Shown: positions 33,892-43,942, counted from the first letter of the stretch. The stretch is 64,000 nucleotides of DNA from Bdellovibrio sp. UBA4095 (GCA_002381805.1 DFXZ01000004.1:434001-498000), one strand, 5' to 3'. Numbers and translations: made by a program. Notes: a model not told the origin generated them from the sequence alone.

Positions 33892-34523
33892 AGATTCACG
33901 AATGGTGGCAGACCCTTCTCTGTCACCAAGACCACCGAATAATGAGGCGGCAAGAACCAGCTGATCGCCTCTGCAATTCCCTGATGTTCCTTTTGCGGCG
34001 GATTGCCCAAAGACTCCAAAGAAAATGCTAAATCATAATGCTTGCGATCTGTGCTCATAACTAAAATCCGCGGAGCAAGAATTCCTTGGTCGCGGAAAAA
34101 GTCTTTTAAAATATTTCGAACATACTGTGGCAGATACTGAGGCGTCGGCTCACCAGCGTGAAGCTTTTGGCCGTCCTGCAGCTCGATCGTACCGACTGGA
34201 GCATCGGCTGCGGGTCGATAGAAAAGGCCGGTCTCTTTAAAATGCCAAAGCATTCCATAGGTAAAGACATAGTCAGGGTATTCCTTTTGCGGATTAACCA
34301 CCAGACCGATACCTTTCATTGCCAACCATTGAATGATCTTTTGTGCGGGTTCTGTCGCCTCTGCAGAGGTTTCTGCCAAGAGATAGGGCCAACTGTCAGG
34401 ACCTGTTTGCGGAGCTTCCGAAAGAAGCTTTAAATTTTCTTGGGAAATCGCCATAAAGAAGTCGATTTCCCACTGATGATCACGTTGTGCTTCGGGGACT
34501 TTTACTAACTCTACAAGTTTCAT
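33888..34523 (-). CDS. Conserved-looking protein of unknown function
   Basis: The 211-residue protein has no signal peptide or membrane segment. It contains aromatic-rich segments (KEYPDYVFTYGMLWHFKETG and YDLAFSLESLG) and a Pro-rich region (EPTPQYLPQYVRNILKDFF), but I cannot assign a family. It is flanked by a PilZ-like gene and a chemoreceptor gene, so a signalling link is possible but unproved. Start at 34523 with GAGCGG upstream. Confidence 0.75.
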   Translation of the reverse strand: MKLVELVKVPEAQRDHQWEIDFFMAISQENLKLLSEAPQTGPDSWPYLLAETSAEATEPAQKIIQWLAMKGIGLVVNPQKEYPDYVFTYGMLWHFKETGLFYRPAADAPVGTIELQDGQKLHAGEPTPQYLPQYVRNILKDFFRDQGILAPRILVMSTDRKHYDLAFSLESLGNPPQKEHQGIAEAISWFLPPHYSVVLVTEKGLPPFVNL

Positions 34524-34594
34524 GAACCGCTCCGTTGACAGACCTTTAATCTCGGGTCCTTTTCCTATGCGTCTTTCCGAAGCGGGTCAAGTTC

Positions 34595-36046
34595 CTATGC
34601 AGCTTTCGACTCTCCAACGATCTGAACCAGGCTGACAACGTTTCCGCGTAACACGCCGGCCTGAGCTGAAAGCTCCTCTGAGGCCGAAGCTGATTCTTCT
34701 GAAGCAGCCGCATTAGCTTGGGTTATTTGATCAAGCTGGTTCATGGCTTTTCCGATCTGCAGAATCCCATTAGACTGCTCTTGGCTCGCTGCCGAGATTT
34801 CGCTATTCAGCTCGGAGACCTTTTTGACTGATGTAACAATCTCTGCCAAGACCTCGCCGCTTTGCTGAGCTTGTACAGCACCGTTGCCAATTCGCTCGAC
34901 GCTGGAGGAAATTAAAGCAGAGATGTCCTTGGCCGATTGCGCGCTTCTTTGCGCCAGACTTCTTACCGCATCCGCGACCACCGCGAATCCTTTGCCTTGT
35001 TCCCCAGCTCTGGCCGCTTCGACAGAGGCGTTAAGTGCTAAAAGATTTGTTTGGAAAGCGATATCATCGATGACCGAAGTAATGTCGGCGATCTTCTTTG
35101 AATCACTTGAAATGACTTCGATCGATTTGATCAGATTTTGGATCTGATTCTCTCCCTTAAGCGCAACGTCTCTGGTCTGCGATGAAAGTTCCGCCGCCTG
35201 ACGAGCATTATCGGAGTTCAGCTTGACCATCGCAGTCAGCTCTTCCATCGTCGCCACAGTTTCTTCCAAAGAAGATGCCTGATGTGTTGATGATTCAGAA
35301 AGAGTCTGAGCCGAAGAAGAAATCTGGGAAGCGGCATCACTGACTTGCTCTGCTCCCTGAGCTAAACTGTGAGTCACGGTTGCAATCGAATGTGAGATTC
35401 GAGTGGCAAAGAAGTAGCCCAAGCCTAAACCAAAAAGAACTCCACCGATGATAACAAAAGTGTTCGTTTGGTTGGTGCTTCGGGCACTCTCTCTGGCCTG
35501 GTTGACCCACGTCTCACTGTTTTTTTGATGGAAACCAAGAAGTGCTTCAATGGCATCTGCATAGACTTTCGCTTTTTCAGGACACTCGACTAGAAATATC
35601 TCGGACAATTTCGCGAGATCTTCCTCTGTTCCTGAAGCATATAGTTTCAAGGCTCTTTCTCCGACGGCCTTAAAGCTTTTCCAAGCTTCGTTGACATCGG
35701 TGTAGAGAGCGTCCTCCCCATCTACAAAGGGAACGGCCATGTACTTTTTATTTGTGGCTTCATACTTTGCAATCGCTTCCAGAACCCCGGCAATCGCTTT
35801 TTGCGCATCTGCCTTCGAAAGATTCGGCAGACCCAAAGTTCTTAGATCAATCCGAACCTTTTGGTAACTTAAGAACATCTGATCCGTATACTCGATATTT
35901 GGAAGAACTTTACTTGTGACTCTTTCGTAATCCTCTTCCACTTCACCGAGGCCAAACGTCGAAATGCCCCCTACTAATACAGATAGAGAGCTTAATAACA
36001 CACAGAGACCGATCAATTTGAACTTAAACGAAAGACGATTACCCAT
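34595..36046 (-). CDS. Methyl-accepting chemotaxis protein
   Basis: This 483-residue receptor has an N-terminal membrane helix (about 9-30), a periplasmic helical sensor (about 32-190), a second helix (about 195-215) and the signalling domain. The tip reads IAFQTNLLALNASVEAARAG, with Ser in place of one Ala. It resembles the receptor at 28861 in length and sensor pattern, so the two are probable paralogues. It ends without a CheR pentapeptide. Confidence 0.93.
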   Translation of the reverse strand: MGNRLSFKFKLIGLCVLLSSLSVLVGGISTFGLGEVEEDYERVTSKVLPNIEYTDQMFLSYQKVRIDLRTLGLPNLSKADAQKAIAGVLEAIAKYEATNKKYMAVPFVDGEDALYTDVNEAWKSFKAVGERALKLYASGTEEDLAKLSEIFLVECPEKAKVYADAIEALLGFHQKNSETWVNQARESARSTNQTNTFVIIGGVLFGLGLGYFFATRISHSIATVTHSLAQGAEQVSDAASQISSSAQTLSESSTHQASSLEETVATMEELTAMVKLNSDNARQAAELSSQTRDVALKGENQIQNLIKSIEVISSDSKKIADITSVIDDIAFQTNLLALNASVEAARAGEQGKGFAVVADAVRSLAQRSAQSAKDISALISSSVERIGNGAVQAQQSGEVLAEIVTSVKKVSELNSEISAASQEQSNGILQIGKAMNQLDQITQANAAASEESASASEELSAQAGVLRGNVVSLVQIVGESKAA

Positions 36047-36190
36047 ATACGCTCCATATCTTAGGCATCGGAGCCTCTTCAGTAAGACTCGCTGAGCCCG
36101 ATATATAACTTATCGTCAAAAAGTTTAAAATCTTTAGAATATTTAGATTAACAGAACGTCCAGGTGGATATATTGCTTAATAGGTCGAAC

Positions 36191-36910
36191 CTAGCGATCG
36201 ACCTTTATCAAACTGAGACGATATCCCTTGCCGTAGACAGATCCGATTTTAACCATGCTCGACTTCAGCTTGTTTCTAATTGAAACCATATGCGCATCAA
36301 TGATTCGGTGGGAGACTTCTTGATTCGGCCAAATAATCTCGATGAGCTTTTCTCTGGGCACAATGCGGTCTGCATTCATTAGCAGCATGTGCAGAATCGA
36401 GAATTCCAACTGACTAAAGTGCAGTTCTTTGTCTTTTAACGTCACCTGTTCGGAATTCACGTCAAACACGATATCACCGTAGGCAATCACCCCTTCAGAT
36501 GTTGTGCTGAGTTCGGTACGTGGGGAGCTCATCCGCGCACCTAATCTTTTCTTAAGCCTTAACAAGAGCTCGCTGGAGTTAAAAGGCTTTCCGATGAAAT
36601 CATCAGCACCCATCTCTAGGGCTTTGACCTTGTCTTGGTCAGATACGAAGCCCGAAAGAACGATAATTGGAATATTATCAAATTCAGTATCGGCCCTTAA
36701 AAGTTTGCACGTCTCAAAACCATCCATATTCGGCATTCGCAAATCCATCAGAATTAAATCAGGAGGTTCGCGCAGAGCATTTTTTAATCCTACCAATCCA
36801 TCTTCGGCGATCTTCACTGAGTAATAAGGTTCCAAGAGATCTACCAAGGTCTCTCTTAAATCTGGATCGTCTTCGATGACCAATATCTTGGCCTTATTAT
36901 CATCGCTCAT
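36191..36910 (-). CDS. OmpR/PhoB-type response regulator
   Basis: From the ATG at 36910 (AGGAG 9 bases upstream) the protein has 239 residues. The receiver domain has the acidic pair in VIEDDPDLRET, the phospho-Asp in LILMDLRMP (D56) and GADDFIGKPFNSSEL. The C-terminal winged helix (about 140-235) ends KIGSVYGKGYRLSL. The start overlaps the end of the kinase gene by 11 bases, which makes that kinase its probable partner. Confidence 0.94.
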   Translation of the reverse strand: MSDDNKAKILVIEDDPDLRETLVDLLEPYYSVKIAEDGLVGLKNALREPPDLILMDLRMPNMDGFETCKLLRADTEFDNIPIIVLSGFVSDQDKVKALEMGADDFIGKPFNSSELLLRLKKRLGARMSSPRTELSTTSEGVIAYGDIVFDVNSEQVTLKDKELHFSQLEFSILHMLLMNADRIVPREKLIEIIWPNQEVSHRIIDAHMVSIRNKLKSSMVKIGSVYGKGYRLSLIKVDR

Positions 36911-39881
36911 TTTCACCGGCTCCTCGAAGTTCAATGACGAATGTGGTGTTCTTTGGTTTCTGATCAAAATATAGCTTTCCGCCACTTCTTTCAATGATCG
37001 ACCTTGAAATACTCAAACCCAGTCCCGTTCCTTCTCCTACTTTTTTAGTCGTGAAGAAAGGATGAAAAAGTTTTTCCTGAATATCTTCAGAAACTTTGAT
37101 CCCAGAGTCTATCACTTCCAGCTTTACGATCTTTTCAAGAACGGTAAAGCGAAGTTCAACCCACTTTTCCGGTCGGTTTTTGACCGCATCAAACGAGTTG
37201 TTTAAAAGATTCAGTAAAACCTGACCCAACTGAACGGGACGCCCCCACACATTTGTTTGCTGAGGTAACACTCCCGTGCGTCTTATTTCAATGCCATGGG
37301 TTTGAAATCTCTTTTCGCAAATTTCAATTGTTTCAGCCACGACATCATTCAAGCCGAAAATCACGGGCTCTTCTGCAGATGGATCCCGCGATATCGAACT
37401 CAGACCTTTGATTATTTTGGCAATTTTGTGAACTGTGTGGATAATTTTCTGCACATGACCTTGCGCTACGGCCCGATCGAAATCCGCAGAATCCAAAAGT
37501 TTTAAAAGTAAATCGGCCTTGCCACCAATCACCGCCAAAGGTGTGTTGATTTCATGCGCGATACCGCCTGCCATCATTCCCAAAGAAGACAACCTGGAGG
37601 CCGCAGCAAGAGCTGTCTGGTTTCTATGTAGATCAGACAAATCTTGCAATGTACCCATATATCCCACGATCTCTCCGGCATCAGTTTTTATAGGGACGGC
37701 GTGGCTGGAAACGTGGCAAAGTTCATTACGTTTTTCCAGACGATACGTTTCTTCAAATGAATTGAGGCCCCGATCCAAGAAAAGCTTCCAGCTCTTGTAC
37801 ACTCGCTCTTTATCTTCTGGCGCAATCAGTTCTCGCAGTTTCCCGTCTTGAACCTCTTCCAGCGTCAGACCTGTAATCGCACTAAAGCGGGAATTGATAT
37901 AGGTAATTTTGTGAGCTGCATTCGTCAAAAATACGCCGACGGGACTGGTCTCTGTAAGGACGCGCCATAAGCGTTCACGTTCTCTGACTTCCAAGGTCAT
38001 CTTATCTGCGATCCTTCTGGCAGCAAGGCTAAGCCCCTCTAACCCTGCGACCAACATCGCAAAGACCAGAGTTGCAAATGCTCCGGAAAACCCAGCCAGC
38101 GAAGCTGCCGTAATTCCGAAAGAGCCCATGGGATTCAGGTTCTTCCAAGTCAATACGAAATCGACCCCGGCTAAATCAAGCATTGTCGTGAAAATATCGC
38201 GACCATCAAACTTTTGTCGAAGAACGGAACTATCACTTTTGAAGGAAACCAATTGTAAGTTCCTTTTAAACGACGAGGTCGCAGAATCGAAGAAAGAGGC
38301 GCTTTCAAAAGGTGAATACACAAAGCCTTGGAGTCGATTTTTCAGCTGCAAAGGTTTTTCCATCGTTCCCATTTTTTTATAAAAGGGCACAAAAAGCAGA
38401 TGTCCACTCCCAGCCTTTTTATCAGACTGAACCAGTCGTATACCCCGAGTAAGGGCGGCACTACCGCTGTCTCGGGCTCTTATGGCGGCAGAATACCTGT
38501 TGAACTCGCTAGATACATTCAATCCTGCCGCTGGTAGATTCACTTCGCGAGGTTCGATGTAAGTAATTATAAACTTATCCGTTGTATCTCGTTCAAAAGG
38601 TTCTACGCCTATCACATCATGGACGAAAAAATCACTTCGCTCCTTGCGCTTAGCGGACTCGAAGGTTTTTAGGTCCGTTTCGTTGACAGCGTAAATGATC
38701 CCGATTCCTTTAAGTCCTGGATATCTTTGCTTGAATCTTAAGCCCTCAACAAAGCTCCTCCAAGAATCCACGTTCAGGCTTTTAGTTGCCATAACATATC
38801 CGGTCCCTGCTTCGAGAAGTCGAACATAACTCTGCATTGTGACTTCGATATGGCTCGAAGCCTCTAACGCCTTTAATTCAAATTCTCTTCGGTCAATTTT
38901 TAACGCGTTTTCATAAAACCCGTAAAATGCGAGACCTGTAAGCAACCATCCACAGACGAAGACCCAACTGGCGCGTTTTAAAAGATTTGCCCGCTTTAAA
39001 CTATTTAACACAATCGCAGTCAGCCACAACGAAGCTAGAAAGAACTGCAGATGGATCAAACTATTATTAACATCGCTGGAACGAAAGGGCCCACCACCTT
39101 TAAACGTGATGGTGATTGCAACGGCACTCATCAAAAGGGCTGCGCTATAGGATCCCAAGTATGAAGTGAACTGAACAGCCAACATCAGCCCGAAAAAGAT
39201 TGCGAAGAGATAGGGCGCTCCTGATGGCAAAAGGAATACAGCCCACGAAATGGCAATGATGCCAACAATCGCAACAAACAGCTTAGCCGTGTCTTGTAGA
39301 CTCCACTGCAATTTTTGATTTCTGTTTGCGACCCATTGCTTCTGAATTTCATAGACTAATGGAAAAATAAAAAGACATCCCAGCACATCGCCAGTCCACC
39401 AAGTGATCCAACTGGCTGTAAATTCCTCACGCTTCACGACATCTGAAAGAACCAAAGCCGTAGCGCCAAAGGATGCACTTAGCGAAGACGACACTACCGA
39501 TACGGCACTGAAGCGAAAGACGTCTGCATAAAAGGGCTTGTGTCCGGTCCAAATCTCGCCAACACGTCGGAAAATGAACGCACCTACCAGGGCCTCAATG
39601 GTGTTGCCACTAGCGATCAAGAAGTTAAACTCTAACGACAGACTAGAGGGAAGATTAGCTAAAAAAGCCGCCAACCAAATAGACGGAAAGACTTGCGGTC
39701 CAAAGAAATAAACCAAAGAAATTGCAACACCTGTGGCTGGCCAAACCGGAGACGCCACTTCGTTTAAAGTAGCCAAGTGCAAACCCAACTTTGCAAATGC
39801 AAAATAGGCTGCAAGAGCAATAACTTGCTCAAGCAAGCGACTGCTCACCCATTTGTAGTCCTTTAATTTTTCTAAGTGCAT
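36900..39881 (-). CDS. MASE1-CHASE-PAS histidine kinase
   Basis: The 993-residue sensor has an eight-or-so-helix MASE1-type membrane domain (about 15-300, with VWPATGVAISLVYFFGP) and a periplasmic CHASE domain (about 345-545, containing YPGLKGIGIIYAV). A membrane helix (about 590-615), a PAS domain (640-750) and HisKA with the phospho-His in GGIAHEINTP (H776) follow. The ATPase domain ends in GTGLGLSISRSII. CHASE domains sense small extracellular ligands. It overlaps the response-regulator gene by 11 bases. It is unusually long for a non-hybrid kinase. Confidence 0.92.
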   Translation of the reverse strand: MHLEKLKDYKWVSSRLLEQVIALAAYFAFAKLGLHLATLNEVASPVWPATGVAISLVYFFGPQVFPSIWLAAFLANLPSSLSLEFNFLIASGNTIEALVGAFIFRRVGEIWTGHKPFYADVFRFSAVSVVSSSLSASFGATALVLSDVVKREEFTASWITWWTGDVLGCLFIFPLVYEIQKQWVANRNQKLQWSLQDTAKLFVAIVGIIAISWAVFLLPSGAPYLFAIFFGLMLAVQFTSYLGSYSAALLMSAVAITITFKGGGPFRSSDVNNSLIHLQFFLASLWLTAIVLNSLKRANLLKRASWVFVCGWLLTGLAFYGFYENALKIDRREFELKALEASSHIEVTMQSYVRLLEAGTGYVMATKSLNVDSWRSFVEGLRFKQRYPGLKGIGIIYAVNETDLKTFESAKRKERSDFFVHDVIGVEPFERDTTDKFIITYIEPREVNLPAAGLNVSSEFNRYSAAIRARDSGSAALTRGIRLVQSDKKAGSGHLLFVPFYKKMGTMEKPLQLKNRLQGFVYSPFESASFFDSATSSFKRNLQLVSFKSDSSVLRQKFDGRDIFTTMLDLAGVDFVLTWKNLNPMGSFGITAASLAGFSGAFATLVFAMLVAGLEGLSLAARRIADKMTLEVRERERLWRVLTETSPVGVFLTNAAHKITYINSRFSAITGLTLEEVQDGKLRELIAPEDKERVYKSWKLFLDRGLNSFEETYRLEKRNELCHVSSHAVPIKTDAGEIVGYMGTLQDLSDLHRNQTALAAASRLSSLGMMAGGIAHEINTPLAVIGGKADLLLKLLDSADFDRAVAQGHVQKIIHTVHKIAKIIKGLSSISRDPSAEEPVIFGLNDVVAETIEICEKRFQTHGIEIRRTGVLPQQTNVWGRPVQLGQVLLNLLNNSFDAVKNRPEKWVELRFTVLEKIVKLEVIDSGIKVSEDIQEKLFHPFFTTKKVGEGTGLGLSISRSIIERSGGKLYFDQKPKNTTFVIELRGAGENER

Positions 39882-39968
39882 CCATTAATGAGTGTAAGCA
39901 AATACTGCGGCGAAGGCGACAATCTTCCGCGGACCTATACTTCGTAGCTGTCATACTCCCCATCGACA

Positions 39969-39988
39969 GGCTCGACAATTGTCGAGCC
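39969..39988. repeat. Perfect 20-base palindrome
   Basis: GGCTCGACAATTGTCGAGCC lies between the kinase gene and the end of the S74 fibre gene. No T-run follows on either strand. It may be a regulator site for the kinase gene or an unusual terminator hairpin. Confidence 0.55.
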
Positions 39989-40073
39989 TTCAGATAAACA
40001 TGAGTGGTCTAATAAAAATCGCGAGCTCATCTTTAGCTTGCGGTCCCCGTGAAGAACACTTTTTAGCGAGTTG

Positions 40074-43000
40074 CTATTTCGACTCCAGGATTTGTTCGAT
40101 TCGTTCTAAGCGGGCTCTCAGTTCTGTATTTTCCTTGCGCAAAATTTCCACTTCGCTTTTATCCACCTTGGTTTGTAAACCTATCGCCTGACGTGCAATC
40201 AGTTCTTCATGACCAAGAAGCTTATTGTGTAATTCTTTGATCGCTCCGGTGATCAGAGGAATAAAGCCGGTGTAACTGACCTGCTTGTAGCCATCCGATC
40301 CTGTTGTGACAAATTCAGGAGCAATCTTTTCAACTTCTTGCGCAATGTAACCGGTGTGACGCCCATCATCGACCGATCTCCATTCATAAGTGACAGTCTG
40401 GAGCTTCAGGACACTTTCCAACGATGTAGCATCTTGAACATTCTGAATATTCTTTTTCAGTCGCTCATCAGAAGAACAACTGATACTTCCGGCTGTAGCC
40501 GGCCTTACTGAACAACTTTGGGTACCGTCAGAAAAATGACCAATGGTTGCACCACTGGAGCCCACCACATGAAGTTTATAGCCAGGGCTTGTCGTTCCTA
40601 TTCCCAGATTATTATTATTAAGGATCGTCATCGCGGTTCCGGAATTGGTCCCAAAGTACAAACTGTAATCTGGTTGATAGGTCACCATATAAAGACCTTT
40701 CGCCGTCACACTGCCATCCCCGACATACCAAACATTGGTGCCCGCAGAATCTTTGGCTCGTATGAAGGCTGTATATCCTGGATCACTTTCAAGTTGTGAT
40801 GTTTTTCTGATGGTAAAAAGTTCGCCCGAACCAACTCCCGCAACTTCCAGAGGAACAGTCGGATTGCTCATTCCGATACCCACATTGCCCGCAAAGAAAT
40901 TTTTTGCGGTGGCTTTTTCTTGATAGAGACTATAGTGGTTCGTAACAGTTCCACCAGTAGCTCCGTCTGATATGTGTATGTCATAAAGAGTGTCTATATG
41001 ACCTGTGCTGTAGTACGGATTCAACCCAAGACCACGAACCTCGGTGGTTTGCGGGGTCGCACTGAGGTTTGCCGAAAAATGTCCGTATTGAACCAAAACG
41101 CCATCCAGACGCGACAGCGTTCCATTATCATTAACTCCAGTCTGATTATTTCGCTGCGACGAGATCCATGCCCCGCGCGTAGCTCCACTGTTTGTAGCAC
41201 CCGCAAGAACAGTTTGTGAAGACCGAAGATCAGCGCCCATGGCCGAAATATTTGCAGTGGCAGTCACACTGGAGACACTTCTAGTTACGATCGCTCTGCT
41301 ATTGTTATCTGTTACTAAGTCTTCAATTTGAAGCTTAAAACCTGGCGAAGTAGTGCCAATGCCAACTTTTCCGTCAGAGGTGATTCTCATTTTTTCCGTC
41401 TGACTTGAGCTGGACGAGGTTTCAAAAGTCAGCCTTGTAGAGACTCTATTCTGTGCATCAAGACTCTCAACGATCGAGTTGATGCCTGAAAGAACGCGCC
41501 ACTGATCTGAAATATTTAGAGGATCTCGCGCATAACCTCTGAAGCGAAGCTCTCCGAGCACCTCGCCGGGCTGAACAACTGTCGGCGCTGCCTCTGACCC
41601 TTGGGCACTTCCCAAAGAAATATAGGCACCATTCCCTCCCACATGAAAACGATCCACAGTGATTCCAGCAGTAGAGCTGGAAAGATGAAATGGAGCTGTC
41701 GGAGCCGAGGTTCCAACCCCAACTCGTCCATCTGCTGCTATGACCAGACGATTGGTATTGTTTGTTTTAAATTGTAAATCGAAGCTGTCATTTGTGCCCA
41801 AATTGGCGACTGCACCAAAACTATTTCCCCCTTGGGCAAAAAGCCCCGAAGATAAGTACGCTGTACAACCCATAATTCCTGTGGCATCGAAGGTCACCAA
41901 CTGACCAACACTACAATAAAATCCAGTAACAGCGCTTCCCGTTCCATCGCTTGCTAAGAGGCGATTGCCTGTGATGGATGTGACACCCGTTCCCCCTTTG
42001 GAAACTGGAACGACTGGTAGCTGCGCCGAGGTTGCCACTCCAGAAAGATCACTAAATCCCAAGGTCACAGCACCAGTTTTACCGGCAACGCTGGACACTG
42101 GCGCCGCCGGGAGAGCCGTCCAAGAAAGATTCCCGGATGCATCCGTCTGCAAAATTTGACCGCTGGAGCCCGCCGCATTCGGCCATCTAAGAGAGTAACC
42201 CGTACCTCCGGTCGGCAATGACATTGTCAGGTACTCACTTGTCCCATCGTAAATTCGTAAGTTCGTAAAAGACCCCGTCGTGCCGGCCACTGCACTTGAA
42301 TTTACATTCTGAGTAATCGTCCCAGAGGTGATCTTCGAAGCATCGAGACTGGGGATATCCGACGAAGAAATCGTAATAAAAGACGAAGAAATTTTCCCCG
42401 CACCATCCAATGGAGCCAAACCATTGGCCACACCTTTTTGCGCGGAGATCAAACTGTTGGTGCTTGTAGCAAAGTCGGATATATCTGCTGCTCCCAAAGT
42501 GACATCACCCGTTCTGCCAGCAACGCTTGTGACTGCGACAGGTGCCGCAGCAGGTGCAACCCAACTTACTGCACTTCCATCTGTTGTCAGAACCTTGCCC
42601 GCATGCCCTGCCTGGGCAGGAAGAAGATTATTCATCGCTGCGGAAGCGGATGTTGCCCCGGTTCCACCATTTGCTATCGCTACAACGCCACTGACATTGT
42701 TTGCAGTCGTCGCCGATGTCGCCACATAGGTTCCACCAAGGATCTCTCCCATTACCGTGCTGGCGAACCAGTTTTCAAGAGCACTTTGAGTTACATTTGG
42801 GGATGTGTTTATAAATTGGCTTTCAGTTTTGCCATTGAGGCTTTCCGCATTTATCGCATAAGCCATTGCTCGCATATTGAAGTCTGCGACGATCGGCGTA
42901 GAGTCGATCGTCAAACTTAAGCGGAACTTCCGAGCACCCGAAGTAGTCGACGGATTGAAAGATGTTACGGAGGGATTGACAGTTCCATCAGTATTTAGAC

Positions 43001-43331
43001 AGGTTAATCCATTCATTACAGCGGAATTATCCATGACCTGCTTCATGCTAAGCGATGGGTCATATCCGCCGACAGCGCCCGTTCCGATAGCAATATTGAT
43101 GTAGCCATTAGAAACATTCACTCCCTCGAATTGCTCTTCACGCAAGATACAGTTACTCGGAGATAAAACTCGGGAGTTCACTGTCAAGCCAGATCGAGTC
43201 GGATACTCGCCATTAGGAAGCTTAATCACTCCTTGAAAACTGATGCCTTTATGAGTCTGCGCTTCAGACCAAGAAGGCACGCCGAAGTTTGCAACCAATA
43301 GTACAGCTATAAGAATCCATTTCTTATTCAT
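40074..43331 (-). CDS. Large secreted fibre-like protein with a C-terminal peptidase S74 chaperone domain
   Basis: The 1085-residue protein has a signal peptide (KKWILIAVLLVANFGVPSWSEA). A central region repeats SVAGRTGDVTLGAADISDF-type units (about 270 and 410) followed by beta-rich Gly/Ser/Thr segments. The C terminus is SCSSDERLKKNIQNV and VTYEWRSVDDGRHTGYIAQEV, the S74 intramolecular chaperone that trimerises phage and host tail-fibre-type proteins and then cuts itself off. A coiled coil (about 1050-1085) ends it. Fibres with S74 domains contact surfaces; here a signal peptide exports it, which phage fibres lack. A small lipoprotein gene overlaps its start. Confidence 0.88.
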   Translation of the reverse strand: MNKKWILIAVLLVANFGVPSWSEAQTHKGISFQGVIKLPNGEYPTRSGLTVNSRVLSPSNCILREEQFEGVNVSNGYINIAIGTGAVGGYDPSLSMKQVMDNSAVMNGLTCLNTDGTVNPSVTSFNPSTTSGARKFRLSLTIDSTPIVADFNMRAMAYAINAESLNGKTESQFINTSPNVTQSALENWFASTVMGEILGGTYVATSATTANNVSGVVAIANGGTGATSASAAMNNLLPAQAGHAGKVLTTDGSAVSWVAPAAAPVAVTSVAGRTGDVTLGAADISDFATSTNSLISAQKGVANGLAPLDGAGKISSSFITISSSDIPSLDASKITSGTITQNVNSSAVAGTTGSFTNLRIYDGTSEYLTMSLPTGGTGYSLRWPNAAGSSGQILQTDASGNLSWTALPAAPVSSVAGKTGAVTLGFSDLSGVATSAQLPVVPVSKGGTGVTSITGNRLLASDGTGSAVTGFYCSVGQLVTFDATGIMGCTAYLSSGLFAQGGNSFGAVANLGTNDSFDLQFKTNNTNRLVIAADGRVGVGTSAPTAPFHLSSSTAGITVDRFHVGGNGAYISLGSAQGSEAAPTVVQPGEVLGELRFRGYARDPLNISDQWRVLSGINSIVESLDAQNRVSTRLTFETSSSSSQTEKMRITSDGKVGIGTTSPGFKLQIEDLVTDNNSRAIVTRSVSSVTATANISAMGADLRSSQTVLAGATNSGATRGAWISSQRNNQTGVNDNGTLSRLDGVLVQYGHFSANLSATPQTTEVRGLGLNPYYSTGHIDTLYDIHISDGATGGTVTNHYSLYQEKATAKNFFAGNVGIGMSNPTVPLEVAGVGSGELFTIRKTSQLESDPGYTAFIRAKDSAGTNVWYVGDGSVTAKGLYMVTYQPDYSLYFGTNSGTAMTILNNNNLGIGTTSPGYKLHVVGSSGATIGHFSDGTQSCSVRPATAGSISCSSDERLKKNIQNVQDATSLESVLKLQTVTYEWRSVDDGRHTGYIAQEVEKIAPEFVTTGSDGYKQVSYTGFIPLITGAIKELHNKLLGHEELIARQAIGLQTKVDKSEVEILRKENTELRARLERIEQILESK

Positions 43332-43581
43332 AAAAAACTCCCTCTATGACCACTCCGTTGCCAAGAGTTTGCAGCTCACTGATTTCTCCGAAAGTCCCTG
43401 TAACCACAGCGCCGTTTCCAGTGGTGACCACTTCACCCGCGATAAAGTCTGCTTCGGTTCTTTGAATGTTAAGATGGGGTGGGTTTTCGATATCTATAAG
43501 CGAGGACGGACGATAGATACTAGCATCCAATGAGCATGCTGATAAAAAAACGAAAATTATTAAGAGTAGAGAACACCTCAT
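43324..43581 (-). CDS. Small lipoprotein upstream of the fibre gene
   Basis: From the ATG at 43581 (GAAGG upstream) the product has 85 residues with a lipoprotein signal (MRCSLLLIIFVFLSAC). The mature part ends in two repeats of a short pattern, VVTTGNGAVVTGTFGEI and LGNGVVIEGVFYE. The gene overlaps the S74 fibre gene by 8 bases, so the two are made together; it may anchor or tether the fibre to the membrane (inference). Confidence 0.8.
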   Translation of the reverse strand: MRCSLLLIIFVFLSACSLDASIYRPSSLIDIENPPHLNIQRTEADFIAGEVVTTGNGAVVTGTFGEISELQTLGNGVVIEGVFYE

Positions 43582-43771
43582 AAAACCTTCGATCAAGTAC
43601 GTACCAAAAAAACAAGCGACCTAATCTATTCGGATGTATAAAAGAGCAACTTAAGCATCGAGACAACGTGATCGAGGAACATGAAGGTATTTAGAATTTA
43701 GTTTATTTTTGATGTATCAGTAAGCTTCAGATAGCTGAATAGCTCTAACAATTGAGCAAGATTCCAGAAAC

Positions 43772-43796
43772 AAAAAAACCACCTCGGTGGGTGGTT
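43772..43796 (-). terminator. Terminator of the tRNA-Val transcript
   Basis: The stem CCACC/GGTGG with AT flanks (43777-43796) is followed by seven T residues on the minus strand. It starts five bases beyond the tRNA CCA end. Confidence 0.85.
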
Positions 43797-43800
43797 AATT

Positions 43801-43876
43801 TGGTAGGAGATACCGGATTCGAACCGATGACATCCACCTTGTAAGGGTGGCGCTCTACCAACTGAGCTAATCTCCT
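43801..43876 (-). tRNA. tRNA-Val(TAC)
   Basis: The minus strand folds as a standard cloverleaf of 76 nt: acceptor AGGAGAT/ATCTCCT, D arm with TAGCTCAG, anticodon stem CCACC/GGTGG with loop CTTACAA (anticodon TAC), T loop GGTTCGAATCC and an encoded CCA. It stands alone. Confidence 0.96.
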
Positions 43877-43942
43877 ATCGTTCGGAAGGACCAATTTGTA
43901 CCAATGGTCCCCCCTGATTTGCAATATCTTTTTTTATAAATG

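Noticed and set aside
40074..43331. S74 gene as part of a prophage
   Set aside because: No terminase, portal, capsid, tail or lysis genes lie nearby, and the protein has a signal peptide.
43801..43876. tRNA-Thr(TGT) reading of the tRNA gene
   Set aside because: CTTGTAA appears on the plus strand only; the T-loop and CCA are on the minus strand, where the loop is CTTACAA and the anticodon TAC (Val).
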